Assembly (NCBI GenBank): GCA_017415455.1
Contig: JAFQGS010000049.1
Location: forward strand, 1 to 58,958
Length of the DNA: 58,958 nt
Origin: Prevotella sp.
GTDB lineage: Bacteria > Bacteroidota > Bacteroidia > Bacteroidales > Bacteroidaceae
Reading direction: 5' to 3'
Of the stretch, positions 45,840 to 54,678 are shown in pieces. The notes beneath the pieces are model-generated. The model was given only the letters and a program-made list of their open reading frames with translations. It was not told where the DNA came from and did no database searches. Every line of letters starts with the position of its first letter. Within the stretch, counting starts at the first letter, position 1. A program made the translations under genes and the position numbers.

Positions 45840-47225
45840 ATGACACTTATAAAATCTATCTCAGGCATCAGAGGAACCATCGGCGGACATACCGGCGACA
45901 CTCTCAACCCGTTGGACATAGTGAAGTTCACCACAGCATACGCCACATTCATACGCCGCAGCGGTAAGTCTGCAAGCAACAAGATTGTGGTGGGACGCGA
46001 CGCACGCATCTCGGGAGCCATGGTGAACAATGTTGTATGCGGAACGCTCATGGGCGTAGGATACGATGTGGTGAACATCGGACTTGCCACCACTCCTACC
46101 ACAGAGCTAGCGGTGAAGATGGCTGACGCTGCAGGTGGTATCATCATCACAGCAAGCCACAATCCAAGACAGTGGAACGCGCTGAAACTTCTTAACAACG
46201 AGGGAGAGTTCCTTACTGCCGCTGACGGCAAGGAGGTGCTTGACATAGCGGAGAGAGAGGACTTTGAGTATGCCGATGTGGACCACCTCGGACACTATTA
46301 TGAGGACAACAGCTTTGACGACCGTCACATAGAGTCGGTGCTCAACCTGCGCCTTGTTGACACAGAGGCGATACGCAAGGCTGGTTTCAAGGTGTGCGTT
46401 GATGCGGTGAACAGCGTGGGCGGCATCATCCTGCCTAAACTGCTGGAGAAACTGGGCGTAGAGTATAAGGTGCTGTATGGCGAGCCTACGGGCGACTTCG
46501 CACATAACCCGGAGCCTCTTGAGAAAAACCTCAGCGGCATCATGGATGAGATGAAGAAGGGATGCTACGACCTGGGTATCGTTGTTGACCCAGACGTAGA
46601 CCGTCTTGCCTTCATCAGCGAAGACGGCACCATGTTTGGCGAGGAGTACACACTGGTGTCTGTGGCTGACTACGTGCTCAGCAACACACCTGGAAACACA
46701 GTCAGCAACCTCAGTTCCACACGTGCCTTGCGCGATGTCACAGAGAAGCACTCGGGTGTTTACTCGGCGGCGGCTGTCGGCGAGGTGAACGTCACAACAA
46801 AGATGAAGGAGGTGAACGCTGTGATTGGCGGCGAGGGCAACGGCGGCGTCATCTATCCAGAGAGCCATTACGGTCGCGACGCGCTGGTGGGCATTGCTCT
46901 CTTCCTGTCGTCACTGGCTCACAAGGGATGCAAGGTGAGCGAGCTGAGAGCATCGTTCCCAGAGTATTTCATCGCCAAGAACCGTATAGACCTGACACCA
47001 TCTACTGACGTGAAGGCCATTCTCAACAAGGTGAAGGAGCTTTACAAGGATGAGCAGATAAACGATATCGACGGTGTGAAGATTGACTTTGCCGACAAGT
47101 GGGTGCATCTGCGTGCGTCTAACACCGAGCCTATCATACGCGTTTATAGCGAGGCTGCTACCATGGAGGAGGCGGACAAACTGGGAAAGACTCTCATGCA
47201 GGTGGTGTACGACATGCAGGGATAA
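45840..47225 (+). CDS. glmM: Phosphoglucosamine mutase
   Basis: A 461-residue α-D-phosphohexomutase that converts glucosamine-6-P to glucosamine-1-P for peptidoglycan and LPS precursors. The phosphoserine loop is TASHNP with S106. The metal loop is DPDVDRLAF, the sugar-recognition loop GGEGNGGVIYPE, and the phosphate-binding loop RASNTEPIIRVYSEA. The phylum's standard partners DHH and DUF4827 precede it. Confidence 0.92.
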   Translation: MTLIKSISGIRGTIGGHTGDTLNPLDIVKFTTAYATFIRRSGKSASNKIVVGRDARISGAMVNNVVCGTLMGVGYDVVNIGLATTPTTELAVKMADAAGGIIITASHNPRQWNALKLLNNEGEFLTAADGKEVLDIAEREDFEYADVDHLGHYYEDNSFDDRHIESVLNLRLVDTEAIRKAGFKVCVDAVNSVGGIILPKLLEKLGVEYKVLYGEPTGDFAHNPEPLEKNLSGIMDEMKKGCYDLGIVVDPDVDRLAFISEDGTMFGEEYTLVSVADYVLSNTPGNTVSNLSSTRALRDVTEKHSGVYSAAAVGEVNVTTKMKEVNAVIGGEGNGGVIYPESHYGRDALVGIALFLSSLAHKGCKVSELRASFPEYFIAKNRIDLTPSTDVKAILNKVKELYKDEQINDIDGVKIDFADKWVHLRASNTEPIIRVYSEAATMEEADKLGKTLMQVVYDMQG

Positions 47226-47279
47226 CAGATATCACACGATATTTTCATAACTCCAGACTGAACAGGAGTGGAAAAAATT

Positions 47280-47317
47280 CAGGCTTGCAATATTCATTAT
47301 TGTGAGCCTGTTTTTTT
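47280..47317 (+). terminator. Intrinsic terminator after glmM
   Basis: CAGGCT and AGCCTG bracket an extended stem (with G-T pairs) around a short loop, followed by TTTTTTT. Confidence 0.8.
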
Positions 47318-47394
47318 ATATTTACAGCATAAAACAACGGCTTTAATACCACAAAAACGCTAAAAAACCGTCATTTCATATCTTTCGCCGCGTC

Positions 47395-47745
47395 ATTTCT
47401 ATTCCATGACGCCATCATGGCTACGTCATGATGCTCTGTTTGATGCCCGAACAGGCTGCGTTTGATGCCCTTTCAGAGCATCGTTTCTACGGGATGACGG
47501 CGCCATATGGTATAAATCACGGCATCAGGCAGGCCATGCCGCTTCATGATTACTATGCCATCATGCGGCGATGGCATATAAGTGACGGGGAAATACAAGT
47601 TCCGCGAGTCGCCGATTTCATGAAAAGGCGTCTGAAAAATCCGCCATTTCGCTGCATTAAGGCATCATTCATATTTGTTAACATGCAGAAAATGCAAATC
47701 CCTTATGCGCCCTTTTATGCGAAAGGACATCAAACGCACCGCCTT
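47395..47745. repeat. 22-nt periodic array (block F, about 16 units)
   Basis: The register holds from 47395 to about 47745. Two adjacent units at 47439 and 47461 begin TTTGATGCCC (inverted form of GGGCATCAAA). The unit at 47549 (ATTACTATGCCATCAT) matches block A. The units at 47659 (AAGGCATCATT) and 47725 (GGACATCAAACG) lie 66 bases apart in the same register. This block joins the two sequence types of the family. A 118-codon plus-strand frame crosses it but has array composition and is not called. Confidence 0.7.
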
Positions 47746-47794
47746 TTTTTCTATTTTGAGAGTTGCGTTTGTCAAAAAAAGTGACATTTTTAGG

Positions 47795-48004
47795 GGCCTC
47801 ACCCCCAACCCCTCTCCTTGGAGAGGGGAGTAGGTTGACGAGTTGAGTGATTAAGTGAAAAGTGAAAAGAAGATAGAGGGAGGTAGAGGAAGATAAAAGG
47901 AAATAGAGGACGTATGCGTGTCAAGCTATTGTCTGAACTCCTGACGTGTTGTTGAGCGAAAGCGAAAAACTCCTGAACTCCTTGGGTAAAGTTGACAAGG
48001 TTGA
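47795..48004 (+). repeat. Left arm of an inverted repeat bracketing 48-58 kb
   Basis: The segment starting GGCCTCACCCCCAACCCCTC is almost identical to the reverse complement of 58780-58958. It carries a short internal hairpin CCCCTCTCC/GGAGAGGGG. This arm has an extra 32 bases near 47944 relative to the other. The shared part includes GAGTTGAGTGATTAAGTGAA and the purine-rich AGATAGAGGGAGGTAGAGGA. Confidence 0.85.
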
Positions 48005-48102
48005 TGAGGAAGCAGAAATGATAGAAATCTATATTGACATAAATGATAGTTTTCACCATGGGACATCATGTATTACATTTAATAGATAGACATGTCCACG
48101 TC

Positions 48103-48585
48103 TCAGAACAACGAGACGAGCCACTGTCCGAGATATATCAACAAGAACACCATCCCCACTATTACACCCACAAGCAGTAGCATAACAATAGCCGAAAGCC
48201 ATGCCTTGCGGTTTACCGTGCGTATTATCTTCTTGTCGCCCTCAACAAATCCTTCTATAAGAGTCATGTTCTGCTGATATGAGTTATGGAAGATGTCAAG
48301 AATGTTTCCCACGTAGAACGGAATCATTCCTATGATGATGTCGCGCAGAGTATTGTTGATGATGGCAAGGGTAAGAGGCAGGGAGCGCAGACAGAAGATG
48401 CAGAAGAGAATATATACGACGGAGACCACGGCTGACAATATGTCCCCAAGGCCACCGGGAATGGCGAAGCCAAGAACGGCATCGATATAATACTTGTCCA
48501 TATATGTTGACAGTTTGCGCAGTAGTGCGTATATGCTGCTTTCTCTGAGCTTATCCTGTAATATTGCTCTCTTCTCCTCTTTCAT
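48103..48585 (-). CDS. DUF4112 family membrane protein
   Basis: 160 residues. A short helical N-terminus is followed by YYIDAVLGFAIPGGLGDILS and membrane segments (about 45-70, 80-105 and 130-155), the pattern of DUF4112. Function unknown. It is the last gene of the operon that starts with DUF2723, 48 bases after its neighbour. Confidence 0.8.
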   Translation of the reverse strand: MKEEKRAILQDKLRESSIYALLRKLSTYMDKYYIDAVLGFAIPGGLGDILSAVVSVVYILFCIFCLRSLPLTLAIINNTLRDIIIGMIPFYVGNILDIFHNSYQQNMTLIEGFVEGDKKIIRTVNRKAWLSAIVMLLLVGVIVGMVFLLIYLGQWLVSLF

Positions 48586-48633
48586 CGTTGATAGGAATTG
48601 TTGTTTGTTGTATTGTTCCGGTCATCGCTATGA

Positions 48634-49143
48634 CTAACCTCTCTTATCTGTTCTCAACTCTCTTGCCGCAGCATAAGCCTTGTTCATGATATCGGCCGTG
48701 AGCTCCACAGCCATGGCATGCTCCATAACCCCAAGCGCCTCACATCTTGTGAACATACTGTCGTGCTCCTCCTGAGTGGCAAGATGCCCGGCAAGAAGGA
48801 ACTCAAAGTTACGCTTATATTCTTCCACCATGCAGTTGTAGAAGGCATCTGTCTTGCAGGCCAGACGCACCAGGTCCATATATGTGGTGGCAGGCGTGAT
48901 GAATGTCTTCAGCTTCTGCTGCAGATGGTCCATGTCATAGTTCATACGTGCGAAAATATAGAACGCCTCTTTGTTGAACACCGCCGACACATCCTCGTAG
49001 TGCTCAAGCATCATGCGCTTGATGTCTCTCGGTTCAAGTGTATCCATGCCGCCCTTGTCCTGCTCAACAATGCCGAGGGTGAAATAGCGGAAGAACGTTT
49101 TTACTATCATCGCAACCACCCTGTCAGTCCTTATTGTCTCCAT
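48634..49143 (-). CDS. Conserved-looking helical protein of unknown function
   Basis: 169 residues, predicted mainly α-helical and soluble, with no recognised domain. Notable stretches are MIVKTFFRYFTLGIVEQDKG and VFNKEAFYIFARMNYDMDHL. Its start overlaps the queG end by 20 bases, so it is likely co-translated with queG. No motif permits a functional call. Confidence 0.6.
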   Translation of the reverse strand: METIRTDRVVAMIVKTFFRYFTLGIVEQDKGGMDTLEPRDIKRMMLEHYEDVSAVFNKEAFYIFARMNYDMDHLQQKLKTFITPATTYMDLVRLACKTDAFYNCMVEEYKRNFEFLLAGHLATQEEHDSMFTRCEALGVMEHAMAVELTADIMNKAYAAARELRTDKRG

Positions 49144-50248
49144 TATTGTTTTCCTTATTTGTTAATACAGCACTTATGTTTCTCATCAGTCCCTCATACT
49201 TGGCTCTCTTAACAGCACTACCCTTGAAGAGAGCACGGTATTGGTCTGTCGTAAGATGTCTCCACTTCTCTTCCGTCATGCCAAGCAGATGGTCGGACGG
49301 CAGAAACTCCGCTACCGTAGTGGGCTGCGCCTGCCTGTTCCAAGGGCAATGGCGCTGACATTCGTCGCATCCATAAATACACCTGCCGAGTTTCGCCGCC
49401 ACGTCTGCATCAATATCGCCGCGGTTCTCTATCGTCTGATAGGATATGCATCTGTGTGAGTCGAAGGAAGTGGTGTCTGACGTCTCCTGCCATATTGCCG
49501 CTGTAGGACAGTTGTCTATACAGGCATGACAGTTGCCGCACATATTATCGTGAGGGTTGTCGTATTCAAGCTCCGCATCTACCATAAGTTCACCGAGAAA
49601 GACCATGCTTCCTGCCTTACGCGTAACCAACTGATGGCTCTTTCCTATCCAGCCAATGCCGGAACGCTCCGCCCAGTATCGCTCAAGAACTGGTGCTGTG
49701 TCACAGAATGCCCTGTAGGTTACTGGCGCTGTGTCACATAACACGCTATCGGTTTCTGGTGCTGCGCTATTGCAAGCACTATTGCCCTTTAATGCTGTGT
49801 CACGGCAAGCGCAGCCCTCCCGACAGACATTCTCGTTATTATCCGCCGCCGTTGTCTCTTCTTTATTATATCTATAAGGAACAAGTCCCAGCCTTTCGGC
49901 AAGCTGATGAAGCCTCTCACGCATCACGTCGTGATAGTCTTTGCCAAGGGCATATACGGATATCTGTGGTTCCTCCTCGGGCATTCTCTTCACCGGAACA
50001 TAGCTTAACGCCACACAGATAATGCTTTTGGCACCTTCCATCAGCAGCGTGGGATTGAGCCGCTTGTCCATGTTATTAGCGAGATAAGCCATTGAGGCAT
50101 GCCTGTTCCTGCCTATCCAGTCCATATAGGCGGCTGCCGTCACCGCGTCAACAGGCTCCGCCTTTGCTATGCCACAAGCAATAAAGCCGAGGTTTGCAGC
50201 CTCGGCTTTTATCTTATCACTCGAAAGTCTTGAACTCATATCCCTCAT
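49124..50248 (-). CDS. queG: Epoxyqueuosine reductase QueG with a low-complexity insertion
   Basis: 374 residues. QueG uses cobalamin and two [4Fe-4S] clusters to reduce epoxyqueuosine to queuosine in tRNA. Cluster cysteines are seen at C237, C240, C243, C247 and in GRCIYGCDECQRHCPWN (C290-C301). The substrate region VLERYWAERSGIGWIGKS is normal. Between about 131 and 182 there is an unusual insert rich in Thr, Ala, Asn and Cys, ending in two near-copies of the CDTAPV motif. Its start overlaps the deacetylase gene by 32 bases; a start at M4 is also possible. Confidence 0.88.
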   Translation of the reverse strand: MRDMSSRLSSDKIKAEAANLGFIACGIAKAEPVDAVTAAAYMDWIGRNRHASMAYLANNMDKRLNPTLLMEGAKSIICVALSYVPVKRMPEEEPQISVYALGKDYHDVMRERLHQLAERLGLVPYRYNKEETTAADNNENVCREGCACRDTALKGNSACNSAAPETDSVLCDTAPVTYRAFCDTAPVLERYWAERSGIGWIGKSHQLVTRKAGSMVFLGELMVDAELEYDNPHDNMCGNCHACIDNCPTAAIWQETSDTTSFDSHRCISYQTIENRGDIDADVAAKLGRCIYGCDECQRHCPWNRQAQPTTVAEFLPSDHLLGMTEEKWRHLTTDQYRALFKGSAVKRAKYEGLMRNISAVLTNKENNNGDNKD

Positions 50249-50828
50249 TCTTCAGCCACTCCAACACCTCGGGCAATGCCTTTTTAAGCTTGTCGATGCT
50301 CTTCAGCGAGTCATGGAATGTTATTATTGAACCGTTGCGGGCATATCTCTTGACTGTTCTCACAACATCTTCGGACGTCGTCCACTTGCTGTAATCACGC
50401 GTAAGCAGGTCCCACATCACTATTCTGTATTTCCTTCCAAGCCAGAAATACTGCTGCCAGAGCATCCATCCATGCGGAGGTCTGAAGAGATTACTCTTTA
50501 TAAGCTCGTTTGCCTGCTCCACATTGGCATTGTATTTCAGCGTAGCATGCCTGAATCCGCCCCAATGGTTAAAGGTATGATTACCAACCCGATGACCGTC
50601 CTCCTTTATTCTGTTATACAGATCATGATATCTCAGGACGTTCTCTCCTACCATGAAGAACGTTGCCTTGGCATCATACTTGGCGAGAGTCTCAAGAATA
50701 AACGGTGTTGACTCCGGTATCGGACCGTCGTCAAAGGTCAGATAAACGGCCTTCTCGTTCTTATCCATTCGCCATGTGGCTCTTGGATACAGCCATTTCA
50801 TCCATATCGCCGGTTGTTCTATTATCAT
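50217..50828 (-). CDS. Polysaccharide deacetylase (NodB homology domain)
   Basis: 203 residues of the carbohydrate esterase 4 fold. Motif 1 is YLTFDDGPIPE, motif 2 is HRVGNHTFNHW, and later RPPHGW and the C-terminal ITFHDS with a histidine complete the metal and catalytic sites. It would remove acetyl groups from peptidoglycan or another N-acetylated glycan. No signal peptide is evident (an N-terminal MIIEQPAIWMKWLYPRA segment may anchor it). It is 48 bases from the DUF2723 gene and overlaps queG. Confidence 0.85.
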   Translation of the reverse strand: MIIEQPAIWMKWLYPRATWRMDKNEKAVYLTFDDGPIPESTPFILETLAKYDAKATFFMVGENVLRYHDLYNRIKEDGHRVGNHTFNHWGGFRHATLKYNANVEQANELIKSNLFRPPHGWMLWQQYFWLGRKYRIVMWDLLTRDYSKWTTSEDVVRTVKRYARNGSIITFHDSLKSIDKLKKALPEVLEWLKNEGYEFKTFE

Positions 50829-50876
50829 CAGCCTGATATTTATTTTACTCTCTTATTGCGTTATCTCTGCAAGCTG

Positions 50877-53800
50877 TTATCTGTACTCTGGCATCTGTCC
50901 GCCCTTAGCCATATACACTTCCATGATGCGTGAGTATTCTCTCAGCATATTATCATAGTATGCAGCATCACCGATAGACTCGGCAATTCTCACACAAGAG
51001 TCGATATAATATATCTTCTCCCAGCAATCCTGCTGCGACATAGCGAATCTGCTTGGGCTGAGTGAGTTATACCAGTTCATATAGTCACACTCGTTCTTGA
51101 AGACTGCGCTGAGTATTCGCTTCGCATTAGCCTGGTCGCCAAGTGCCGCATAGCCACGTGCGAGATCTGCCGCTCCACTTACGAATGTCAATGGAACATT
51201 ATATGCCGGTATTGCTTTCTCCGCATACGCAAGAGCCTTTTTCGCCATGTCTTCCTTACCTTCAGTCAACAAGTTCAGAACCAGCTGGCCGAAGAGTCTT
51301 CTGTGAGTATAGCACATGCGCATTGCCGTCTCGTCAAGATATATTCCCTTCTGGCTGATGTTTCCGTATTTATAACGGTTCATCATATTGTCGTATGTCT
51401 TGTCCGAGTCAAAGCCCTTTGCGCCAGGCAGCGTTGTCGTGAACGGAGAGAAACGCTTCACCAGACCTTCCTGTATGCAATTCTCATCCAGGTTCATATA
51501 GTTGTCTGGTCCCACGGTGTATGCAACATATATAGGTCTTGTCCAGTTGCATTGTGCCAGCATCTCAAGAATCATCATGTCGCCCTTGTAGAGAATGCTC
51601 TTTCCGCCGAGCGAGATAACCATCTTGTCAGGGATACTGTCGGATGCCATCATCATACCGCTCTTCTTTACCGCCTCCTTGTCTATTGTAAGATAAAGAG
51701 TGTCGGTCGGTATGTAATGCAGGTTCTTGTCCTTGTTCCTGATCCAGTATTTAATGATGTTCTTCAGCTCAAAAGGCTCGTCACCAAACTCCGCCTTTGC
51801 CGCCTCCGGATTATTAGCATACTGCTCAAGTACCAGCTGCTTCATCTCCGGTCTCACCTCTATATAGTCGTTTGTTCCCGAACAGTAGTCAAGGCGCGGC
51901 CATGTGATTGGCACAGACGGCGAGTCGTATGCCGGGCGGCGCATCTGGTCGATATACCAGTCTGTCTGCAGATATGACAAGTTGCACACGCGCACATCAG
52001 TACGCACTCCCTCCACCTCCTGGTTATACCACAATGGGAAGGTGTCGTTGTCTCCGTTGGTATATATGATAGGATTTCCCTGGTCTGGCAGAGACATCAG
52101 ATAGTTCTGACCGAAGTCGCGGCATACGTATCTTCCGCTGCGGTCATGGTCATCCCATGTCTGACTTGCCATCTGCACCGGCACAAATATTGCGGCTATG
52201 GCAACAGCCAAGGCTATTCCTGTCTCCGCATTCTTGCTCAGCGCAAAGCTCTTGTCCTTCTTCGCCATTACTCCTCTCACGCCTTTCTTTATAAGGTCAA
52301 TGATGGCAGCCACACCCATACCGCACCATATAGCAAACGCATAGAACGAGCCGGCATAAGCATAGTCGCGCTCACGTGGCTGTCCTGGTGTCTGGTTCAG
52401 ATATACCACAATGGCAAGACCTGTCATGAAGAAGAGGAAGAACACCACCCAGAACTGACGTATTCCTCTCTGTCCTCTGTAAGCCTGCCAGAACAGTCCG
52501 ATAAGACCCAGCAGCAGCGGCAGACAATAGAACACGTTATGTCCCTTGTTTGTCTTCAGCAGCTCAGGCAGCTTGCTCTGATCGCCAAGACGCCAGTTGT
52601 CAAAGAACGGGATACCCGTAATCCAGTTGCCATGCTCCAACTCGCCGTGACCCTGCACATCGTTCTGTCTTCCGGCAAAGTTCCACATAAAGTAACGCCA
52701 GTACATGAAATTACACTGGTAAGAGAGGAAGAACTGGATGTTCTCCAGCTGTGTAGGCATCTTCACCGGAACCACCTCGCCACATCTGTTATACAATTCC
52801 TCACGGCCCTTCACGCCTCCCATCCAGCTCTCATAGGAAGCGGCATGGTCGCTTGAGTGCATACGCGGGAAGAGCATATTCTGAGCATACTCATAACTGC
52901 GCTTATACTGCACTATGAAGTAAGAGTCTTTCTCGTCCTTGCTTGCCTTCTCTTTCTGCTGGTACACAGGTGCGCCCTCCTTCATCTTCGGTCTGCAGTA
53001 TTGTCCGTCCTCCACATATTTCACCTGCGAGGTGTATGCCTGTCCATAGAGCAACGGCCTGTCGCCATACTGCTCACGGCTGAGATATGAGCCGAGGGTG
53101 AAGATATCCTCCGGAGAGTTCTGGTCCATCGGGGTATTAGCCGACGAGCGGATAACCGTGATGGCATACGTAGAATATCCAATCATAAGCATCAGCAGGC
53201 AGAGCAACGTGGTGTTCATAGCACGTGCCGTAACAATGAATTTCTTGTCTTTCTTTATTTTCAGGACAAAGCAGAGTGCCGCAAGAACAACCAATCCTAT
53301 CATCCATGACATAAAGCCATGTCCGTAGAATGGTATTCCGAGCATTGCCACAGAAGCTACGAAAGAGGCATTGCAGCGCTTGCGGCTCTTGTTTGTATAA
53401 CTCTCATATATAGCCCATGCCACGATGCAAACCAGCATGAAGATATACACGATAAGACCTGTGTTGAACGGCATGCCGAGCTGGTTCACGAACAACAGCT
53501 CAAACCATCCGCCTACGGTAACGATGCCCGGCACCAAACCATAGAGGATTACCGCCACTATCACAAACGACACAAGCAGCGCGAGCAACGAGCCCTTGAG
53601 GTCGGCATTTGGGAACTTGCGGTAGTAATAAACCAACACGATGGCAGGCACGCACAGAAGGTTCAGCAGATGCACACCAATACTGAGTCCTGTCATATAC
53701 ATGATAAGCACGAGCCACCTGTCGCTATGCGGCTTGTCGGCATTGTCCTCCCACTTCAGGATAAGCCAGAACACCACGGCTGTGAAGGCTGACGAATAGG

Positions 53801-54242
53801 CATATACCTCTCCTTCCACCGCACTATACCAGAAGGTGTCGCTGAAGGTATATATCAGCGCTCCCACCAGTCCGCTCGCCTCTATGGCGATGAGCTTTCC
53901 AATACTTAGGTCTGCCCAGTCTTTTAATATCAGCTTACGTGTGAGGTGCGTGATACTCCAGAAGAGGAAGAGGATACACGTTGCGCTCAGCAGGGCGCTC
54001 ATGATATTCACCATATACGCCACCTGCGTTGGGTCGCTGGCAAACTGCGAGAAGATGTTCGCAGTAAGCATAAAGAAAGGTGCGCCAGGCGGATGTCCTA
54101 TCTCAAGTTTATAACCTGCAAGGATAAACTCAGGACAGTCCCAGAAGCTGGCTGTCGGCTCTACGGTACTGCAATACACTACGGCAGCGACAAGGAACGC
54201 CGCCCAGCCAAGTATATTGTCTACCAATCTAAACTGTTTCAT
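50877..54242 (-). CDS. DUF2723 membrane protein (TMEM260-like predicted glycosyltransferase)
   Basis: About 1,121 residues. The N-terminus MKQFRLVDNILGWAAFLVAA and TASFWDCPEFILAGYKLEIGHPPGAP-like motif (DCPE, GHPPGA) are the signature of the DUF2723/GT117 family, whose members are predicted polyprenyl-linked O-mannosyltransferases. Many transmembrane helices fill the first two-thirds; the rest is soluble. A frame-open ATG exists at 54278, but it lies upstream of the predicted transcription start, so 54242 is preferred. It heads the operon running to 48103. Confidence 0.85.
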   Translation of the reverse strand: MKQFRLVDNILGWAAFLVAAVVYCSTVEPTASFWDCPEFILAGYKLEIGHPPGAPFFMLTANIFSQFASDPTQVAYMVNIMSALLSATCILFLFWSITHLTRKLILKDWADLSIGKLIAIEASGLVGALIYTFSDTFWYSAVEGEVYAYSSAFTAVVFWLILKWEDNADKPHSDRWLVLIMYMTGLSIGVHLLNLLCVPAIVLVYYYRKFPNADLKGSLLALLVSFVIVAVILYGLVPGIVTVGGWFELLFVNQLGMPFNTGLIVYIFMLVCIVAWAIYESYTNKSRKRCNASFVASVAMLGIPFYGHGFMSWMIGLVVLAALCFVLKIKKDKKFIVTARAMNTTLLCLLMLMIGYSTYAITVIRSSANTPMDQNSPEDIFTLGSYLSREQYGDRPLLYGQAYTSQVKYVEDGQYCRPKMKEGAPVYQQKEKASKDEKDSYFIVQYKRSYEYAQNMLFPRMHSSDHAASYESWMGGVKGREELYNRCGEVVPVKMPTQLENIQFFLSYQCNFMYWRYFMWNFAGRQNDVQGHGELEHGNWITGIPFFDNWRLGDQSKLPELLKTNKGHNVFYCLPLLLGLIGLFWQAYRGQRGIRQFWVVFFLFFMTGLAIVVYLNQTPGQPRERDYAYAGSFYAFAIWCGMGVAAIIDLIKKGVRGVMAKKDKSFALSKNAETGIALAVAIAAIFVPVQMASQTWDDHDRSGRYVCRDFGQNYLMSLPDQGNPIIYTNGDNDTFPLWYNQEVEGVRTDVRVCNLSYLQTDWYIDQMRRPAYDSPSVPITWPRLDYCSGTNDYIEVRPEMKQLVLEQYANNPEAAKAEFGDEPFELKNIIKYWIRNKDKNLHYIPTDTLYLTIDKEAVKKSGMMMASDSIPDKMVISLGGKSILYKGDMMILEMLAQCNWTRPIYVAYTVGPDNYMNLDENCIQEGLVKRFSPFTTTLPGAKGFDSDKTYDNMMNRYKYGNISQKGIYLDETAMRMCYTHRRLFGQLVLNLLTEGKEDMAKKALAYAEKAIPAYNVPLTFVSGAADLARGYAALGDQANAKRILSAVFKNECDYMNWYNSLSPSRFAMSQQDCWEKIYYIDSCVRIAESIGDAAYYDNMLREYSRIMEVYMAKGGQMPEYR

Positions 54243-54279
54243 TATATATTTCTTTTTTATTATTTCCGAAATAATCATG

Positions 54280-54287
54280 CAAATATA
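54280..54287 (-). promoter_or_regulatory. -7 box of the DUF2723 operon
   Basis: TATATTTG on the minus strand matches TAnnTTTG, 37 bases before the start codon at 54242. It rules out the ATG at 54278. Confidence 0.6.
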
Positions 54288-54559
54288 CGAAGAAACAAAC
54301 TATAATAAGGTTATTTATTATATTTTAACGTGAATGGGAGGCATTTCATTCGTAAAGACAGCATCCCTGTTTCTGTCCAAAAGACAACTCCGCATGCCCC
54401 TCAAAGGTTAAATAACAACATTAAAACAAGAGAGGAGCATTCGGATTACCTACTAACACCTCTCTATACATGGGAAAGAACCCCTCATTTTTTCTCTCCA
54501 ATAAAGAGAACGGATGACAATCTGTTCAAGTAGGGCATCCACCCTAATTGAGCTTATGA
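54288..54559. other. Intergenic stretch downstream of the DGR template repeat
   Basis: No supported gene. It lies between the DGR template repeat and the DUF2723 promoter. A short plus-strand open frame here is unlikely to be coding. Confidence 0.4.
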
Positions 54560-54678
54560 GGGGAGACACACCACCCGGAATCCGTAGTTGTTGTTGCGGT
54601 TCGACGGAGTATTGTTGTTGCGATTAGAGACACGGCAGTTACCAGCATTGTTGTTCCAGCTACCGCCACGCAGCACCC
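54560..54678 (-). repeat. DGR template repeat (TR)
   Basis: 119 bases, nearly identical to the variable repeat 56226-56344. In the coding sense it reads GGGTGCTGCGTGGCGGTAGC and continues through runs of AAC and AAT codons to a GC-rich 3' end (GGTGGTGTGTCTCCCC). Of 11 differences from the variable repeat, 10 are adenines in this copy (8 A-to-G, 2 A-to-C). The first 19 bases overlap the end of the reverse transcriptase gene and contain its TAG stop. The repeat supplies the RNA template for mutagenic cDNA. Confidence 0.95.

Noticed and set aside
47428-47784. 118-codon open frame over the 47.4 kb intergenic region
   Set aside because: It is composed of 22-nt repeat units and lacks gene-like features or a promoter.
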